Part shown: in pieces, positions 1 through 10,635 of the stretch | Position numbering within the stretch: position 1 is the first letter of the stretch | Layout of the letters: the number at the start of each line of letters is the position of its first letter | Assembly: GCF_001640025.1 (NCBI RefSeq) | Contig: NC_031671.1 | Coordinates: 1,426,001-1,490,000, forward strand | Direction of reading: 5' to 3' | DNA: 64,000 nt | From: Sugiyamaella lignohabitans | Taxonomy: Eukaryota > Ascomycota > Dipodascomycetes > Dipodascales > Trichomonascaceae | Translations under genes and position numbers: made by a program | Notes under the pieces: model-generated | Seen by the model: the letters and a program-made list of their open reading frames with translations, nothing else | Databases searched by the model: none | Told to the model about the DNA's origin: nothing

Positions 1-123
1 GGTGATGAACAAAGTGGGGCCACAGCCCCCTTTTGTCTTATATGCACAGGCGCTGCATGGCCCAACCCACAGGGTCCGGTTATCATGCTGACGGCGGGGT
101 TGCTGCTCAGGGGGTGGGGGTTG

Positions 124-179
124 TGCCTCCGGCGGCTGGGACGCTGCCCCAGACCCTGTTGTGCTCGCTTCGCGAGCGG
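124..179 (+). repeat. GC-element, plus orientation
   Basis: Member of the dispersed ~60-bp family found throughout the window. In plus orientation the family reads TGCCTCCGGCGGCTGGGG, then the rest of hairpin 1 (CTGGGGC, 3-nt loop, GCCCCAG), then ACCCC, then a second hairpin centred on CTTCG. In this copy hairpin 1 is altered (GGGACGCTGCCCC), while hairpin 2 is a perfect GCTCGC-TTC-GCGAGC. No gene lies beside it. Confidence 0.85.
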
Positions 180-280
180 TTTGGGGGTGATATTTGAGAG
201 CTGTGGTTATGGGGCGGGGTTTCAGGCCACTGTCAGGTTCAGTGATGCAAAGAGTGGTTTGAGTGGTCAGCGATCTAGTT

Positions 281-397
281 TGCAGGTGATTTGGGGTATT
301 TGCAGGTGATTGAGGGTGTTTGTAGGTGATTTGATCAGGAGGTGATCTGTGGTGTTTGCAGGTGATTTGGGTGTTTGTAGGTGACTGAGGGTGTTCG
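281..397 (+). repeat. 20-bp minisatellite, array A
   Basis: Tandem degenerate units of about 20 bp, for example TGCAGGTGATTTGGGGTATT (281-300) followed by TGCAGGTGATTGAGGGTGTT (301-320). A few units have slipped spacing. The same unit occurs as its reverse complement at 5996-6166. Confidence 0.85.
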
Positions 398-1356
398 TGA
401 ATATTGCTCTTCCATTATTGAGGGCATCTGGCACTGAAAATGCCGATATTAGGTAAAAATGGGCCCAATTTTATCGCTCCCTCACTGATAGCGGGTGTAG
501 AGTACTGTCCGCAGTTGATTACCTCTGTTGCTCCCTGTTGCTCGCTGCGAAACGAGACATCTCGGAGACTAAGGCCGCGTGCATGATCATGCAGAGAGAT
601 TCATTCAATGAACTTTCGATAGACAGATCATCACTGGACCCTTAGAGCAATTGCCAATTAACAAACTTGCTGGTGATTTATATATCGCGAGTAGTCACTT
701 GGTTTGAGTACAACTTTTATTCAGAAAATTTTGTAGAGTACTGAAGGATTGGGAAATCCTCAGAAAGAGTCTTTACTGGCTGACTTTGACGCCAGTTTAT
801 GATTCGCGACCGAGCTTATCTGGTGTTGCTCGTGCTTAACTTGCGATACAAGCCTCTCCGATTTCAACTACTGGTCTATTCCTGGTCTATTGAAGAAAAG
901 AATTGCTGGCTTCATTCCTTCTAGTATAGACTCCTAGTAAGAACTGATTATAGTTGCTTTTGTCTATTGCCAAAGGTTGTTGGGTGTGACTGGATCAAGT
1001 GAATACAAGTCGAAAATAAGGGGTAGAGTTGAACATATACTCATCTCATATTCAGGTTCTTGTATTCAACCATCCACTTTGATTATAACATACAACTATT
1101 ACTCTCGATTATCACTTTAGTTTATTCACTGTCTACTTGGTACTGAAATTAATCTTAGCTGCAAGAAGAGATACTGAAATTTCAACTAGCTGATACAGCG
1201 TGGACTCCTAGTCATAAATCTCAGATATCTGTTTCTTCTAACCAATTCTACACACAAAATCTCTTGACATTGTGATATTACTACCAGTGAAACAACTACC
1301 CAGCCCGTCAGACTGATTATAAGTGACTCTAGCAAGAAAGAGACATCATTATTACA

Positions 1357-2469
1357 ATGCAGCAATCAGAACATGAACGAAGAATCCGCGAAGTGTGGGA
1401 AACGACTCAAGAAAACCTCGAAACTGCTGTAGGAACAGCCTACTCGCGATGGACAAATGTTAATAATCACTATGTGAATCCAACTGTAGAGTCCATCAGC
1501 TCTTGTACAAGGGGTTGTTTCAGCTGTTTTCCAGATACTAGAAGAAGACCTGGCAGCCATCGAAGGAACTCGATGGACTTCTTTGATATGTATGATGAAG
1601 AAGGCGAGTTTGGCAGAGACGAACTTGATAGACTAATAAGTGAGGACCAGATTGACGGCTACGACGATTTCGGTCCTGAAGACCCTGTATATGAACGACA
1701 GCCCGAAGGCGCAGCACGACCAGGTAGCATTAATGAGCATTCAGGAGCCTCAGGTGGAGCTCCGGCTATTTCTCACGTGCTGAGAGATACAAAAAAGTCA
1801 TTTCTATCTATATTTGGATCATTGATGCCATTATGGGCACAACCTCCATCATTACGGTACAAACCCTCAACAGCAGGATTAAGAGGAGTAAGACCAGCCA
1901 ACCGAAGTCGGTCATCCACAAAATCGTCAGTTCAGTCTTCAGAAACATTCCGGTCTCGAACAGATCTATTCAGCGACGAAGAGTATGAAGACGCGCAGAT
2001 GGTCAGCGACAATTTTGCTGCCGCGCTTGTGTTTGGTCGCAGTAGAGGCGGTACCATGGGCAGTCGGTCGTCCCTAAACAGTGGGAAAAACAGTGCTGAC
2101 ACAAAAAGCATCGACAGCCGGAGGTCTGACTCGACAAAATCAATTAGAGACCCTGCTGAATCGTCTGCGGCAGCAACAGCTGCTGCTGCTGCTAAAGACA
2201 CGACAAAAGAAATATCAGAAGACCGAGGGTCCAAAGACGAAACTGAAGCATTAAAAACAACAACATCATCATCCGCATCTCTAACGACGACAACTCCCAC
2301 CTCGACAACTGTAATAGAGATAGGAGCTACCGACGAAGAGCTCCGAGCCGAAGAAGCGCAAGCAGAGCTCGAAGAAGAGCGCGAGATCGAACAGAACCGC
2401 CGAGCTGCCCAAACTCTGGCCGCGAACAAAGGTCTCCAAGTAGCACACCAACCTTCTCCCACACCCTAG
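1357..2469 (+). CDS. acidic, Ser/Thr-rich protein of unknown function
   Basis: 370 residues from an ATG at 1357. I do not recognise a named family. The N-terminal ~110 residues look conserved: a short amphipathic stretch, a Cys cluster (SCTRGCFSCFPD, about 50-60), a basic RRRPGSHRRNS run, then an aromatic-acidic motif (DFFDMYDEEGEFGRDELDRLI). I have an impression, not a match, that filamentous-ascomycete hypothetical proteins share a Cys-rich/FYD-type N-terminus. Residues ~120-320 are disordered and rich in Ser, Thr, Ala and Arg, with a poly-Ala run near 270. The last ~50 residues form a charged Glu/Arg coiled coil. No signal peptide or membrane segment. A sense-oriented GC-element follows 42 bp after the stop. 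Confidence 0.8.
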   Translation: MQQSEHERRIREVWETTQENLETAVGTAYSRWTNVNNHYVNPTVESISSCTRGCFSCFPDTRRRPGSHRRNSMDFFDMYDEEGEFGRDELDRLISEDQIDGYDDFGPEDPVYERQPEGAARPGSINEHSGASGGAPAISHVLRDTKKSFLSIFGSLMPLWAQPPSLRYKPSTAGLRGVRPANRSRSSTKSSVQSSETFRSRTDLFSDEEYEDAQMVSDNFAAALVFGRSRGGTMGSRSSLNSGKNSADTKSIDSRRSDSTKSIRDPAESSAAATAAAAAKDTTKEISEDRGSKDETEALKTTTSSSASLTTTTPTSTTVIEIGATDEELRAEEAQAELEEEREIEQNRRAAQTLAANKGLQVAHQPSPTP

Positions 2470-2511
2470 CACCTCCTCGATAGCTAATATTATTTATTCG
2501 CATTTGAGTCC

Positions 2512-2572
2512 TGCCTCCGGCAGCTGGGGCTCTGCCCCAGACCCCGTGGCTCCTCTCGCTCCGCTCGAGTCG
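2512..2572 (+). repeat. GC-element, plus, 3' of the 1357-2469 gene
   Basis: Near-consensus copy with hairpin 1 CTGGGGCTCTGCCCCAG, ending CTCGAGTCG. It begins 42 bp after the stop codon of the upstream gene, in the gene's sense orientation. Confidence 0.9.
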
Positions 2573-2592
2573 GGTCGCGGGGATTCCCTGGT

Positions 2593-2653
2593 TGCCTCCG
2601 GCGGCTGGCGCTCTGCCCCAGACCCTGTAGCTCCTCTTGCTTCAATCAAGTCG
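2593..2653 (+). repeat. GC-element, plus, decayed
   Basis: Second direct copy 20 bp after the previous one. The left arm of hairpin 1 is changed (CTGGCGC) and the second hairpin has decayed (CTTCAATCAAGTCG). Confidence 0.85.
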
Positions 2654-2704
2654 GGCTCGGGAGTCAAAAGCGTCTTTTTCACAGATCACGAGAACCCCCT
2701 GAAT

Positions 2705-2765
2705 CGACTCGAGCGGAGCGAGAGGAGCCACGGGGTCTGGGGCAGAGCCCCAGCCGCCGGAGGCA
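2705..2765 (-). repeat. GC-element, minus, 3' of SRP1
   Basis: Near-consensus inverted copy. It is the closest copy to the 3' end of the minus-strand importin-alpha gene (283 bp away) and is in that gene's sense orientation. Confidence 0.9.
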
Positions 2766-3048
2766 AACGGGGAGTGGATTAGTGAATATTATTATGGTTA
2801 TAGTCAGAGAATGGAGATGTTTGAGACAAACAATGCGATACAATAAAGCGGAAAACATCAGCCCGCCAGCTGGAGGGATACATACAAGAGAATTACAAAC
2901 AGCAGACTGGCGGGATCGGGGAAGAAGAGGGGTAATGGGCCACACCGGCAAAGGGGGAGAAGGAAAAGCAGGAGGAGGAGGAGCGGTGTGAAAACAAGTC
3001 TAGAACACGTATGGGATACAAACAAGCAAATCAGAGATGGCGATATTT

Positions 3049-4683
3049 TTAGTTGCCGAAATTGAAGCCCTGGCCCTGGGCTTGTTGTTGCACGCCGAAC
3101 CCGAAACTGTCGCCGGCCGCTTGGGGCGCGAGGCCAGAGTCGTCTTCGACCACGTCGTCGGTCTCGCGGAAGTGCTCGTCGATGATATCGTAGGCTCGGC
3201 GATAGATAGCCTCGTTCTCCAGGTTCTGGCACTCTTGGATCTTCTCCATGCCACCAGCCTCTTCCACATACATGGCGTATTCGTTGTACGGAAGACCCTT
3301 TTCTTCCTGGTCGTGCTTACCCACCTTCAGAATATTCTCCAGACCGTCAAGAGCTACTTGAATAATTCGGTTGTCTTGAGACGACAGCAGGTCACATAAT
3401 GGCTTGATACATCCCTGGCTCACAAGGTATCTGATTTGCTCGGGTCTCGTCAGTCCTCCAGAAGTGGCGTTAGAAATAGCCCAACAGGCTTCCTTACGGG
3501 TCTTGAAATCGGCAGTCGAAAGTAGGTTGATGAGAGGAGGAATCAGGTTGGCGTCAATAACGGCCTGGATCTGGTCAGAGTTACCAGCTGTAATGTTCGA
3601 CAGAGTCCAACAGGCTTCTTTACGGATACTCTCTTTAGGAGAAGATAACAGTTGCAACAAGGCAGGAAGTCCCCCAGCATTAATAACAACCTGGGTTTGT
3701 ACATCATCACCAGTAACAATGTTTCCAATCGAACGAAGAGCAGGAGTTTGAACAGCAGTGGCCTTCTCACCAAGCAGTTGAACAAGACGACGAGGAATAC
3801 CGGCGTCAATAACAGCCTTGATCTTGTTGTTAGAACCGTCCGACAAGTACGAAATGGCCCAGCACGAATCGATCAAAACCTCGTCATCATATGAGAAAAT
3901 GAGTTTGGCCAAAGTAGGAAGGGCGATTTGGATGGTTTCCCAGTCGGGTTGAGGGTCTTTACCACGACAGAAGTTGCTCAAAGTCCAGGTAGCATTTCTC
4001 AACAAAGGCATCTTCTTCGACTCGTTCAACATATTTAACAGAGGAAGAAGAGCACCTGCCTCGAGAACCGCGTCTCTACAAGTAGCAGAGTCTCCGGCAA
4101 TGTTACCTAGAGCCCATACGGCTTGTTCCTTGACCTCGGGTTCGGGAGAATTGAGCAATTGGACAAAGTGTGGAATGGCGCCAGCAGCAATGACAGCAGC
4201 TGTTTGATTAGAAGAACCAGAAGCAATGTTAGTCAAAGCCCAGGCCGCCTCAAATTGCAGAATTGTATGGTTGGATTGTAAAAACTCGACAAATTTGGGC
4301 ACAACGCCACATTCAATGACCTGCTGGATAGGAGGGTTTCGCTCCTTGGACAAGAGCTTTCTAAATTTGGTGGTGGCATCCAGTTGCAAATCGAGATCTT
4401 CTGAATATAAGTTTTGGATCATTACTGGCAATTCTTGAGATAATTGAACCTCGAGAGCCTGGCTGGCATCTGCCTCGTCATCATCTTCACTGTCACTAGT
4501 GCTGAGTTGAACCGCATTGAGATTTCGTCTTTTGGTCAGGTTCTCGTCTCTTTTGGCCTTTCTAATTTCAATTTGTGCCTCTTCACGTCTACGACGAAGT
4601 TCGTCGGCTCGGAAATGGCCACGGTTCTTGAAATTGGTTCTTCTGTGTTCAGGAATGAACCTCGAAGTAGCGTCGGAATCCAT
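3049..4683 (-). CDS. SRP1: importin subunit alpha (karyopherin alpha, Srp1)
   Basis: 544 residues. This adaptor binds classical nuclear localisation signals and carries cargo through nuclear pores with importin beta. The N-terminus is an importin-beta-binding domain (about residues 10-55: [15 protein letters not shown], then [13 protein letters not shown]). About ten armadillo repeats follow (~85-500), showing the Trp/Asn ladder that holds the [58 protein letters not shown]. The C-terminus is acidic, then Gly/Gln/Phe-rich. Length matches the yeast family (about 540). The ATG at 4683 is the only sensible start. No intron is seen. CTG codons occur at conserved leucines, for example in the [13 protein letters not shown] stretch. 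Confidence 0.97.
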   Translation of the reverse strand: MDSDATSRFIPEHRRTNFKNRGHFRADELRRRREEAQIEIRKAKRDENLTKRRNLNAVQLSTSDSEDDDEADASQALEVQLSQELPVMIQNLYSEDLDLQLDATTKFRKLLSKERNPPIQQVIECGVVPKFVEFLQSNHTILQFEAAWALTNIASGSSNQTAAVIAAGAIPHFVQLLNSPEPEVKEQAVWALGNIAGDSATCRDAVLEAGALLPLLNMLNESKKMPLLRNATWTLSNFCRGKDPQPDWETIQIALPTLAKLIFSYDDEVLIDSCWAISYLSDGSNNKIKAVIDAGIPRRLVQLLGEKATAVQTPALRSIGNIVTGDDVQTQVVINAGGLPALLQLLSSPKESIRKEACWTLSNITAGNSDQIQAVIDANLIPPLINLLSTADFKTRKEACWAISNATSGGLTRPEQIRYLVSQGCIKPLCDLLSSQDNRIIQVALDGLENILKVGKHDQEEKGLPYNEYAMYVEEAGGMEKIQECQNLENEAIYRRAYDIIDEHFRETDDVVEDDSGLAPQAAGDSFGFGVQQQAQGQGFNFGN

Positions 4684-5279
4684 GGTGCCAAGTGTGTATA
4701 AACTTTATTACGCGAGTTTTAATCAGTGCTTATATTAGCAAAACAAACAGATGAAATTGCACTGTTCACAAGAAAATGGTGATGAAACCCTGGTTGATGA
4801 CTAGATACTCTGATATTGATGATGGTGTATAGCAAAGTACAAGAACCCAAGCAGACGATCTTAGAAAATGAACTTTGATCTAACTTGGAATATCTCAAAA
4901 AAAATAAATAATCCCTGAGCAGGTTTAACTGTGTACTTCCCACTGGATAATTGACAATCGAAACAGAAAATACTCTCAAGTACGGGCTTCGTGTGTTGTG
5001 GAAGAACGCAGCGAGATCGGTAAGGTCTGTTTGTTTGTTTGTGTTACTGGCAAAAAAAGAGAAGAAAATCAAGTAAGATTTTTGCACACCACCCACCGAC
5101 GGGCTGCCCTGCCGCCGCTGCTGCTGCTGCCATCCAAGCCCAACGCCAGGTTACTCCTGGTAACGAAGTGTTTTTGGGCCTGCAGTTGGGACAAATCGCC
5201 TCGCCCCGGCTCCTTCTTCGGCTTGGGTTGTCTGGGTAGGGGTCGGGTTTTGGGCCCGATGTCTGGGGTGACAGGTATC
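4684..5279. other. SRP1 upstream region
   Basis: Promoter and leader region of the minus-strand SRP1 gene. The only small ORFs are low-complexity, including a GCC/CTG trinucleotide run near 5110-5140. I see no gene. Confidence 0.5.
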
Positions 5280-5341
5280 TGCCTCCGGCGGCTGGGGCTC
5301 CGCCCCAGACCCTGGTTGCTCCTCTCGCTTCGCTCGAGTCG
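5280..5341 (+). repeat. GC-element, plus
   Basis: Near-consensus copy with hairpin 1 CTGGGGCTCCGCCCCAG, ending CTCGAGTCG. It lies about 600 bp upstream of the SRP1 start and not at a gene 3' end. Confidence 0.9.
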
Positions 5342-7144
5342 GACGAGGGTGTGTCCAACTGTGATTTTTTTGGGAATCGGTCTGTTTAGGGATGAAATTC
5401 AGGATTATTTTTGACTCATATGACTGGCTTGGGTCTGAAACGCTACTGATTTATGTAAGGCTTTATCTACCACTTTTAGTTACCTGTTTAGGAAATGATG
5501 TACAAATTACCCCTGGATCCCCCCCTGAATCCCCTGAATCCTCTAACCCTCCTGAGTTTTTCGAGTTCTATCAAAGTTTATTTTTTTGAACACGAGATAG
5601 TAGGACGTGTTTTCCCTCTTAGAACTGCTCTAGAAAACTACCAGCAACTCGATTTGATATAGGTTCTGCCGAATACGATGTCTTGTATTTGGATCGTACA
5701 TATATACCATATTATCACTGGTAATTACTGAATCATGATACTTTGTAATGTCCCTAACTAGCTTCAATTTCAATATAAAACTCGTCTACAACTCAATAGG
5801 TTAATTTTGATATATATCTCCTAAAAATTCCGGCAATTGCCCATTTTTAGGACTGTCCTCTACGGTACTAATTCCCAAAGTCAGAAAGGACTTGAGACAT
5901 CAGAGTACCATGTTTTTTACTCTCATCTCACGGGCTCTTCTAACAAGTGATAACCATTTTCTTAGACGAAACTGTCTGCCGAGAACATCTGGAACATCAC
6001 CTACAAACACCCTCAATCACCTGCAAATACCCCAGCTCACCTGCAACATCCTCAATCACCTCCAAATCAAATCACCTACAAACACCCTCAGTCACCTACA
6101 AACACCCTCAATCACCTGCAAATACCCCAGATCACCTGCAACATCCTCAATCACCTCCAAGTCAAATCCATACTTCGCATTGTAGACTAGGTCGCACCAA
6201 TATTTCTCAACGGGTCAGAAGAAGCAACAGACTCACAGTCTACTAGGATGCGTCACAATAATATTAATATCAACAGTATTTAGTCAATCAATCACTAAAT
6301 CTAGTTAAAAGTCCTATAAACAATATTGTTAATATTTAGCAGATATAAATATCTATATTTTAAACAAAATTGATATAGAAAATAGCCGGTATCGAGATTA
6401 CAGGTGTCTATTCACACTAAATATGTGAGCGGCTTAGCTCGCAACAGCCATGAACGTATAATACCTCCTATTCAGATGTGATTTTATTTGGTGTCATCTG
6501 ATACAGCCCAAAAGGTCTCATGCCAAGCCATTTATATTGCAGAGACAAATCTGGTAGGTTAATGTTTTTACATAATAGGTTGACAATGTGTGAGTTTCTA
6601 CCATCTGCAAAACTGAACTGTTAAGATCCAACTTTTTCTGAGAGATATGTGCCAATTTTATTGCTCAACAAGCAATTCAATGATAACAAGAAGTCCTATT
6701 ACAAGATTTTAAGTAATTTAATGAGCCCCTGGTTGCTCTGTCTAAGCTGTATAACTGGAACATTTAGAGCCACAGGAAGCTTCACGGATGGATCTTACAA
6801 TCCTACTTTGAGATGAATTACAGTTTTTATATATATTTGAAAGATACCCCACAGTTTTAAACTGAAAATCTGCTTGTGAACAGAATTACCATACCACTGG
6901 GTCGGGATAATTAAAGGAGGGATGCATTGCAGCTACAGTAACAAAGTCCCTGCAGCAGCCAAATATAGAGCCGACTATTAGTGCAAAACCTCTTCTAAAT
7001 TAGCTCTAAAAAACAAAGCAACTAAATAGCTTCTAGAGGGCTTTATATCGACTATAGATATGATCCTAGGTGAATATAGAGGTTTTAAGCTGTTTGATAA
7101 GAATTGTTACTAGGAAACAATGAAAACCAATTTTTTCATAATTA
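5342..7144. other. gene-free AT-rich stretch
   Basis: No supported gene. Minisatellite array B (5996-6166) is the only structured feature. Small ORFs across it only translate that repeat. About 6250-7140 is very AT-rich unique sequence ending at the tRNA-Ser gene. Confidence 0.55.
5996..6166 (-). repeat. 20-bp minisatellite, array B (inverted relative to array A)
   Basis: Units such as CACCTACAAACACCCTCAAT and CACCTGCAAATACCCCAG are reverse complements of the array A units. A higher-order block of about 95 bp occurs twice, starting at 5998 and 6093. With array A it brackets the 0.4-6.0 kb segment as an inverted pair. Confidence 0.85.
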
Positions 7145-7226
7145 GGCACTATGGCCGAGCGGTTAAGGCGAAAGATTAGAAATCTTTTGGGATTTTCCCG
7201 CGCAGGTTCGAGTCCTGCTGGTGTCG
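7145..7226 (+). tRNA. tS(AGA): tRNA-Ser(AGA)
   Basis: 82 bases with no intron. The acceptor stem pairs GGCACTA with TGGTGTC, followed by discriminator G. The A box is TGGCCGAGCGG and the B box GGTTCGAGTCC. The anticodon stem AAAGA/TCTTT encloses TTAGAAA, with anticodon AGA at 7178-7180. A long variable arm (GGGATTTTCCCG) is typical of class II tRNA-Ser. A T7 run at 7230-7236 serves as the pol III terminator. The sequence closely resembles the S. cerevisiae tRNA-Ser(AGA) pattern. Confidence 0.97.
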
Positions 7227-7559
7227 TCATTTTTTTGCAGTGAAGATTTTATGCATATTTTTTTTTTTCGTTGTCTTTATTGACTTTTGACGTCGCTGCA
7301 GGTGAAAAGATAGCACGGCCAATTACCCAAAGCAGCTAGAGACTGATGCGATAAGCTCAGATACAGCAATCAGGTGATCCCGCACGTCTCAGGGGGATCT
7401 GTTCCCAGGAATATTTTCCGATATCGGCGGCTTGGAACACTGTTTCAAAATCCATAGCTCCTCGGGAGAACTCTGAGTCGAAAGTTTGTAAACCTGCCGA
7501 AACCGAAGACTGAACCCACGTATCACCCGGTCACAGAAGGTCCTAGAATGATCACAAAC

Positions 7560-7620
7560 CGACTCGAGCGGAGCGAGAGAAGCCACGGGGTCTGGGCCGG
7601 AGCCCCAGCCGCCGGAGGCC
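7560..7620 (-). repeat. GC-element, minus
   Basis: Inverted copy with hairpin 1 intact except for one loop-side change (CTGGGCCGGAGCCCCAG). It is not at a gene 3' end. Confidence 0.88.
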
Positions 7621-7940
7621 CAAACCCCACCCCAGAAGCCCTCCGAAAGTTCCAGCTCATTGAAGACCGTTCCAGCAGCTTTCACACACAAACCTCATAA
7701 CAAGCGATAAAACCTTCCAGAGAGTCCTCGGAGACGCCAGAGGACCCCGAAGCAGAGCGGTTTCAGGACGAGTTTCGCATGAGGGGAATCGAGAGTTAGT
7801 GGAGCAAATCTATGAACTCAATTGCATTTCAAGATAAGTTTATTGCATTGTTTATTGGGTACAGGTTGGTTTGCTAGGCAATGACCTCATTTGTCATTAT
7901 TTGTCATTGGTAGCCCTGCATGTATCACTTTATGGGGGTG

Positions 7941-7993
7941 GAAGAGACAGGAAACATGCAGAATGCACTGGAACCAAGTGGCAGCATCGAGAA
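7941..7993 (+). promoter_or_regulatory. step-type heat-shock element
   Basis: GAA triplets begin at 7941, 7951, 7961, 7971 and 7991, in exact 10-bp phase. The missing member at 7981 reads GCA. Direct GAA repeats at 10-bp spacing are the step form of the Hsf1 site. It lies about 280-330 bp upstream of the HSP70 start codon and 130-190 bp upstream of its TATA box. Confidence 0.75.
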
Positions 7994-8124
7994 TCATATT
8001 ACAAGGTTCGAGTTCTTTCTTAACCATTCTTAACCTTTCCTCAGGGTTCTCTGCACGGCTGTAACAAGGATTTTGTTCTATTGCCTTCGATGTAGACCAG
8101 GGTCAGAGATGGCCAAAAAAACTC

Positions 8125-8132
8125 TATATAAG
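8125..8132 (+). promoter_or_regulatory. TATA box of HSP70
   Basis: TATATAAG, 135 bp upstream of the ATG at 8267. It is followed by a T-rich then A-rich leader, as expected for a strongly inducible yeast promoter. Confidence 0.65.
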
Positions 8133-8266
8133 TGACCCAAGGATCCTCATTAGTTAGCATTTCTTGTTTTTTTTATTCTATCATCTACAATCAATTGAAT
8201 TGAATTGGAGTTAATTAGATCAAGTCATTCAAAAAAAAAACATTCACACATACACATACACACACA

Positions 8267-10228
8267 ATGAGTAAAGCTGTTGGTATTGATTTGGGTACTA
8301 CCTACTCCTGTGTAGCCCACTTTTCCAATGATAGAGTTGAGATCATTGCCAATGACCAAGGTAACAGAACTACTCCTTCTTTCGTCGCTTTCACCGATTC
8401 CGAGCGTTTAATTGGTGATGCTGCTAAGAATCAAGCTGCCATGAACCCTGCCAACACTGTTTTCGATGCTAAGCGTTTGATTGGTAGAAAGTACACTGAT
8501 CCTGAGGTCCAAAGTGATATTAAGCACTTCCCCTTCAAGGTCGTTGACAAGGCTGGCAAGCCCCAAATCCAAGTCGAGTTCAAGGGTGAGGAGAAGGTCT
8601 TCACTCCCGAAGAAATCTCTTCTATGGTCCTCACCAAGATGAAGGAGACTGCTGAGGGTTTCTTGGGTGGTACTGTTAGCAACGCTGTCATTACTGTCCC
8701 TGCCTACTTCAACGATTCTCAACGTCAAGCCACCAAGGATGCTGGTCTTATTGCTGGTCTTAACGTTCTCCGTATCATCAACGAGCCTACTGCCGCTGCT
8801 ATTGCCTACGGTTTGGACAAGAAGTCTGATGCCGAGAAGAACGTCCTTATCTTTGATTTGGGTGGTGGTACTTTCGATGTTTCTCTCTTGACCATTGAGG
8901 ACGGTATTTTCGAGGTCAAGGCCACTGCTGGTGATACCCACTTGGGTGGTGAGGATTTCGATCACCGTCTTGTCAACCACTTCGTCGCCGAGTTCAAGAG
9001 AAAGAACAAGAAGGATCTTTCTACCAACCAAAGAGCTCTTAGACGTTTGAGAACCGCCTGTGAGCGTGCCAAGAGAACTTTGTCTTCTTCTGCTCAAACT
9101 TCTATCGAAATCGACTCTTTGTACGAGGGTATTGATTTCTACACTTCTATCACCCGTGCTAGATTCGAGGAGTTGTGTCAAGATTTGTTCAGATCTACCA
9201 TCGAGCCTGTTGAGAAGGTTCTCCGTGACTCCAAGATTGACAAGTCTTCTGTTAACGAGATTGTCCTTGTTGGTGGTTCTACCCGTATCCCCAAGGTTCA
9301 AAAGCTTGTTTCCGACTTCTTCAACGGTAAGGAGCCCAACAGATCCATCAACCCCGATGAGGCCGTTGCCTATGGTGCCGCTGTTCAAGCCGCTATTCTT
9401 TCTGGTGACACTTCTTCCAAGACTCAAGACTTGTTGTTGTTGGATGTCGCTCCTCTTTCTCTTGGTATCGAGACTGCTGGTGGTGTCATGACCAAGCTCA
9501 TCCCCAGAAACTCTACCATTCCTACCAAGAAGTCTGAGATCTTCTCCACCTATGCTGACAACCAACCCGGTGTCCTCATTCAAGTTTTCGAGGGTGAGCG
9601 TACCAAGACCAAGGACAACAACTTGCTTGGTAAGTTCGAGCTCACTGGTATTCCTCCCGCTCCTCGTGGTGTTCCTCAAATCGAGGTCACTTTCGACATT
9701 GACGCCAATGGTATCTTGAACGTCTCTGCTGTTGAGAAGGGTACTGGTAAGTCTCAAAAGATCACCATCACCAACGACAAGGGCCGTTTGTCCAAGGAGG
9801 ACATTGAGCGTATGGTTTCCGACGCCGAGAAGTACAAGGAGGAAGATGAGAAGGAAGCTGCTCGTATCGCTGCCAAGAACGGTCTTGAGTCCTACTCTTA
9901 CTCTTTGAAGAACACTCTTTCCGAGGAGAAGTTCAAGGAGAAGGTTTCCGAGGAGGAGAGAACCACTCTTGAGAAGGCCATTGACGAGACCATCTCATGG
10001 CTCGACAACAACCAATCCGGTGCCACTGACGAGTACTCTGACAAGCAAAAGGAGCTCGAGGGTGTTGCTAACCCCATCCTCATGAAGTTCTACGGTGCTG
10101 AGGGTGGTGCTCCTGGCGCTGCTCCCGGTGGTTTCCCCGGTGGTGCTCCTGGCGGTTTCCCTGGTGCTGGTGCCGGTGCCGCTCCTGGTGCTGGTGGCGA
10201 CGGTCCTACTGTCGAGGAGGTCGACTAA
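8267..10228 (+). CDS. SSA: cytosolic Hsp70 chaperone (Ssa type)
   Basis: 653 residues. This ATP-driven chaperone folds and disaggregates proteins in the cytosol and nucleus. The nucleotide-binding domain spans about 1-385, with phosphate-1 motif [10 protein letters not shown], phosphate-2 [14 protein letters not shown] and adenosine motif VGGSTRIP. The hydrophobic linker [15 protein letters not shown] leads into the substrate-binding domain (~395-510). A helical lid and a GGAPGG-rich tail follow, ending in EEVD, the co-chaperone-binding signature of cytosolic forms. No signal peptide or HDEL, so it is neither Kar2 nor mitochondrial. Codon use is strongly biased (GGT, GCT, AAG), indicating very high expression. 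Upstream HSE and TATA box indicate heat induction. The exact SSA paralogue number cannot be assigned. Confidence 0.97.
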   Translation: MSKAVGIDLGTTYSCVAHFSNDRVEIIANDQGNRTTPSFVAFTDSERLIGDAAKNQAAMNPANTVFDAKRLIGRKYTDPEVQSDIKHFPFKVVDKAGKPQIQVEFKGEEKVFTPEEISSMVLTKMKETAEGFLGGTVSNAVITVPAYFNDSQRQATKDAGLIAGLNVLRIINEPTAAAIAYGLDKKSDAEKNVLIFDLGGGTFDVSLLTIEDGIFEVKATAGDTHLGGEDFDHRLVNHFVAEFKRKNKKDLSTNQRALRRLRTACERAKRTLSSSAQTSIEIDSLYEGIDFYTSITRARFEELCQDLFRSTIEPVEKVLRDSKIDKSSVNEIVLVGGSTRIPKVQKLVSDFFNGKEPNRSINPDEAVAYGAAVQAAILSGDTSSKTQDLLLLDVAPLSLGIETAGGVMTKLIPRNSTIPTKKSEIFSTYADNQPGVLIQVFEGERTKTKDNNLLGKFELTGIPPAPRGVPQIEVTFDIDANGILNVSAVEKGTGKSQKITITNDKGRLSKEDIERMVSDAEKYKEEDEKEAARIAAKNGLESYSYSLKNTLSEEKFKEKVSEEERTTLEKAIDETISWLDNNQSGATDEYSDKQKELEGVANPILMKFYGAEGGAPGAAPGGFPGGAPGGFPGAGAGAAPGAGGDGPTVEEVD

Positions 10229-10362
10229 ACGGTTTCGCCCTGACTCTAAAACTTTCCCCAAGGGGTCTAAATCTATTTTCTTTGTAAATTTGCTTTTCCT
10301 GTTTAATATTTATGTTAGGAGTTAATAAACTATATCATTCCTTGAAAAACTTTTTTGACCAC

Positions 10363-10417
10363 ACGCCTCCTGCGGATGGGCTCCGCCCAGACCTGATGTG
10401 TGCTCGCTTCGCAAGCT
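10363..10417 (+). repeat. GC-element, plus, shortened stem, 3' of HSP70
   Basis: Diverged copy 134 bp after the HSP70 stop, in sense orientation. Hairpin 1 has lost one base pair from both arms together (TGGGC-TCC-GCCCA). Hairpin 2 is of the GCTCGC-TTC-GC type. Confidence 0.75.
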
Positions 10418-10635
10418 TCTGCCCCTCTTACTAAGATCATTTTGCCTTTACTAAGGTCACTTTTCTGGTGTGAAAAAAAAAAAACCACCCAAGGCTTTGA
10501 CACTTAGCAAACAAAAAATGAAAGTCCCCGAGATTCAACCCTCGAACATGAATTTCTTTTTTCTTTTTTCAAAATGCCCACCTCAAACCTATCAAAATTG
10601 ATACTCCGCCCACTACAAACACCTCTGGACTCCTC

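Larger units (their letters stand above)
1..1356. other. gene-free stretch upstream of the first gene
   Basis: No credible coding region. It holds one GC-element copy (124-179) and a 20-bp minisatellite (281-397). The rest, about 400-1356, is unique AT-rich sequence in which I see no RNA gene. It presumably contains the promoter of the gene starting at 1357. Confidence 0.6.
7227..8266. other. intergenic region with the HSP70 promoter
   Basis: Holds one GC-element copy (7560-7620), a heat-shock element (7941-7993), a TATA box (8125-8132) and an A-rich leader ending in an ACACAT repeat just before the HSP70 ATG. No additional gene is seen. Confidence 0.6.

Noticed and set aside
5892..6246. Plus ORFs of 97-99 codons over minisatellite B
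   Set aside because: They are translations of the 20-bp repeat (NHLQTPSITCK-like units).
8408..9757. 449-codon minus-strand ORF opposite HSP70
   Set aside because: A known artefact of strong codon bias in Hsp70 genes. The product is Leu/Thr/Ser/Val-rich with no domain, and the plus strand is clearly coding.
10438..10456. TTTTGCCTTTACTAAGG, resembling U5 loop 1
   Set aside because: One U is missing from the invariant loop and there are no flanking stem or Sm-site sequences.
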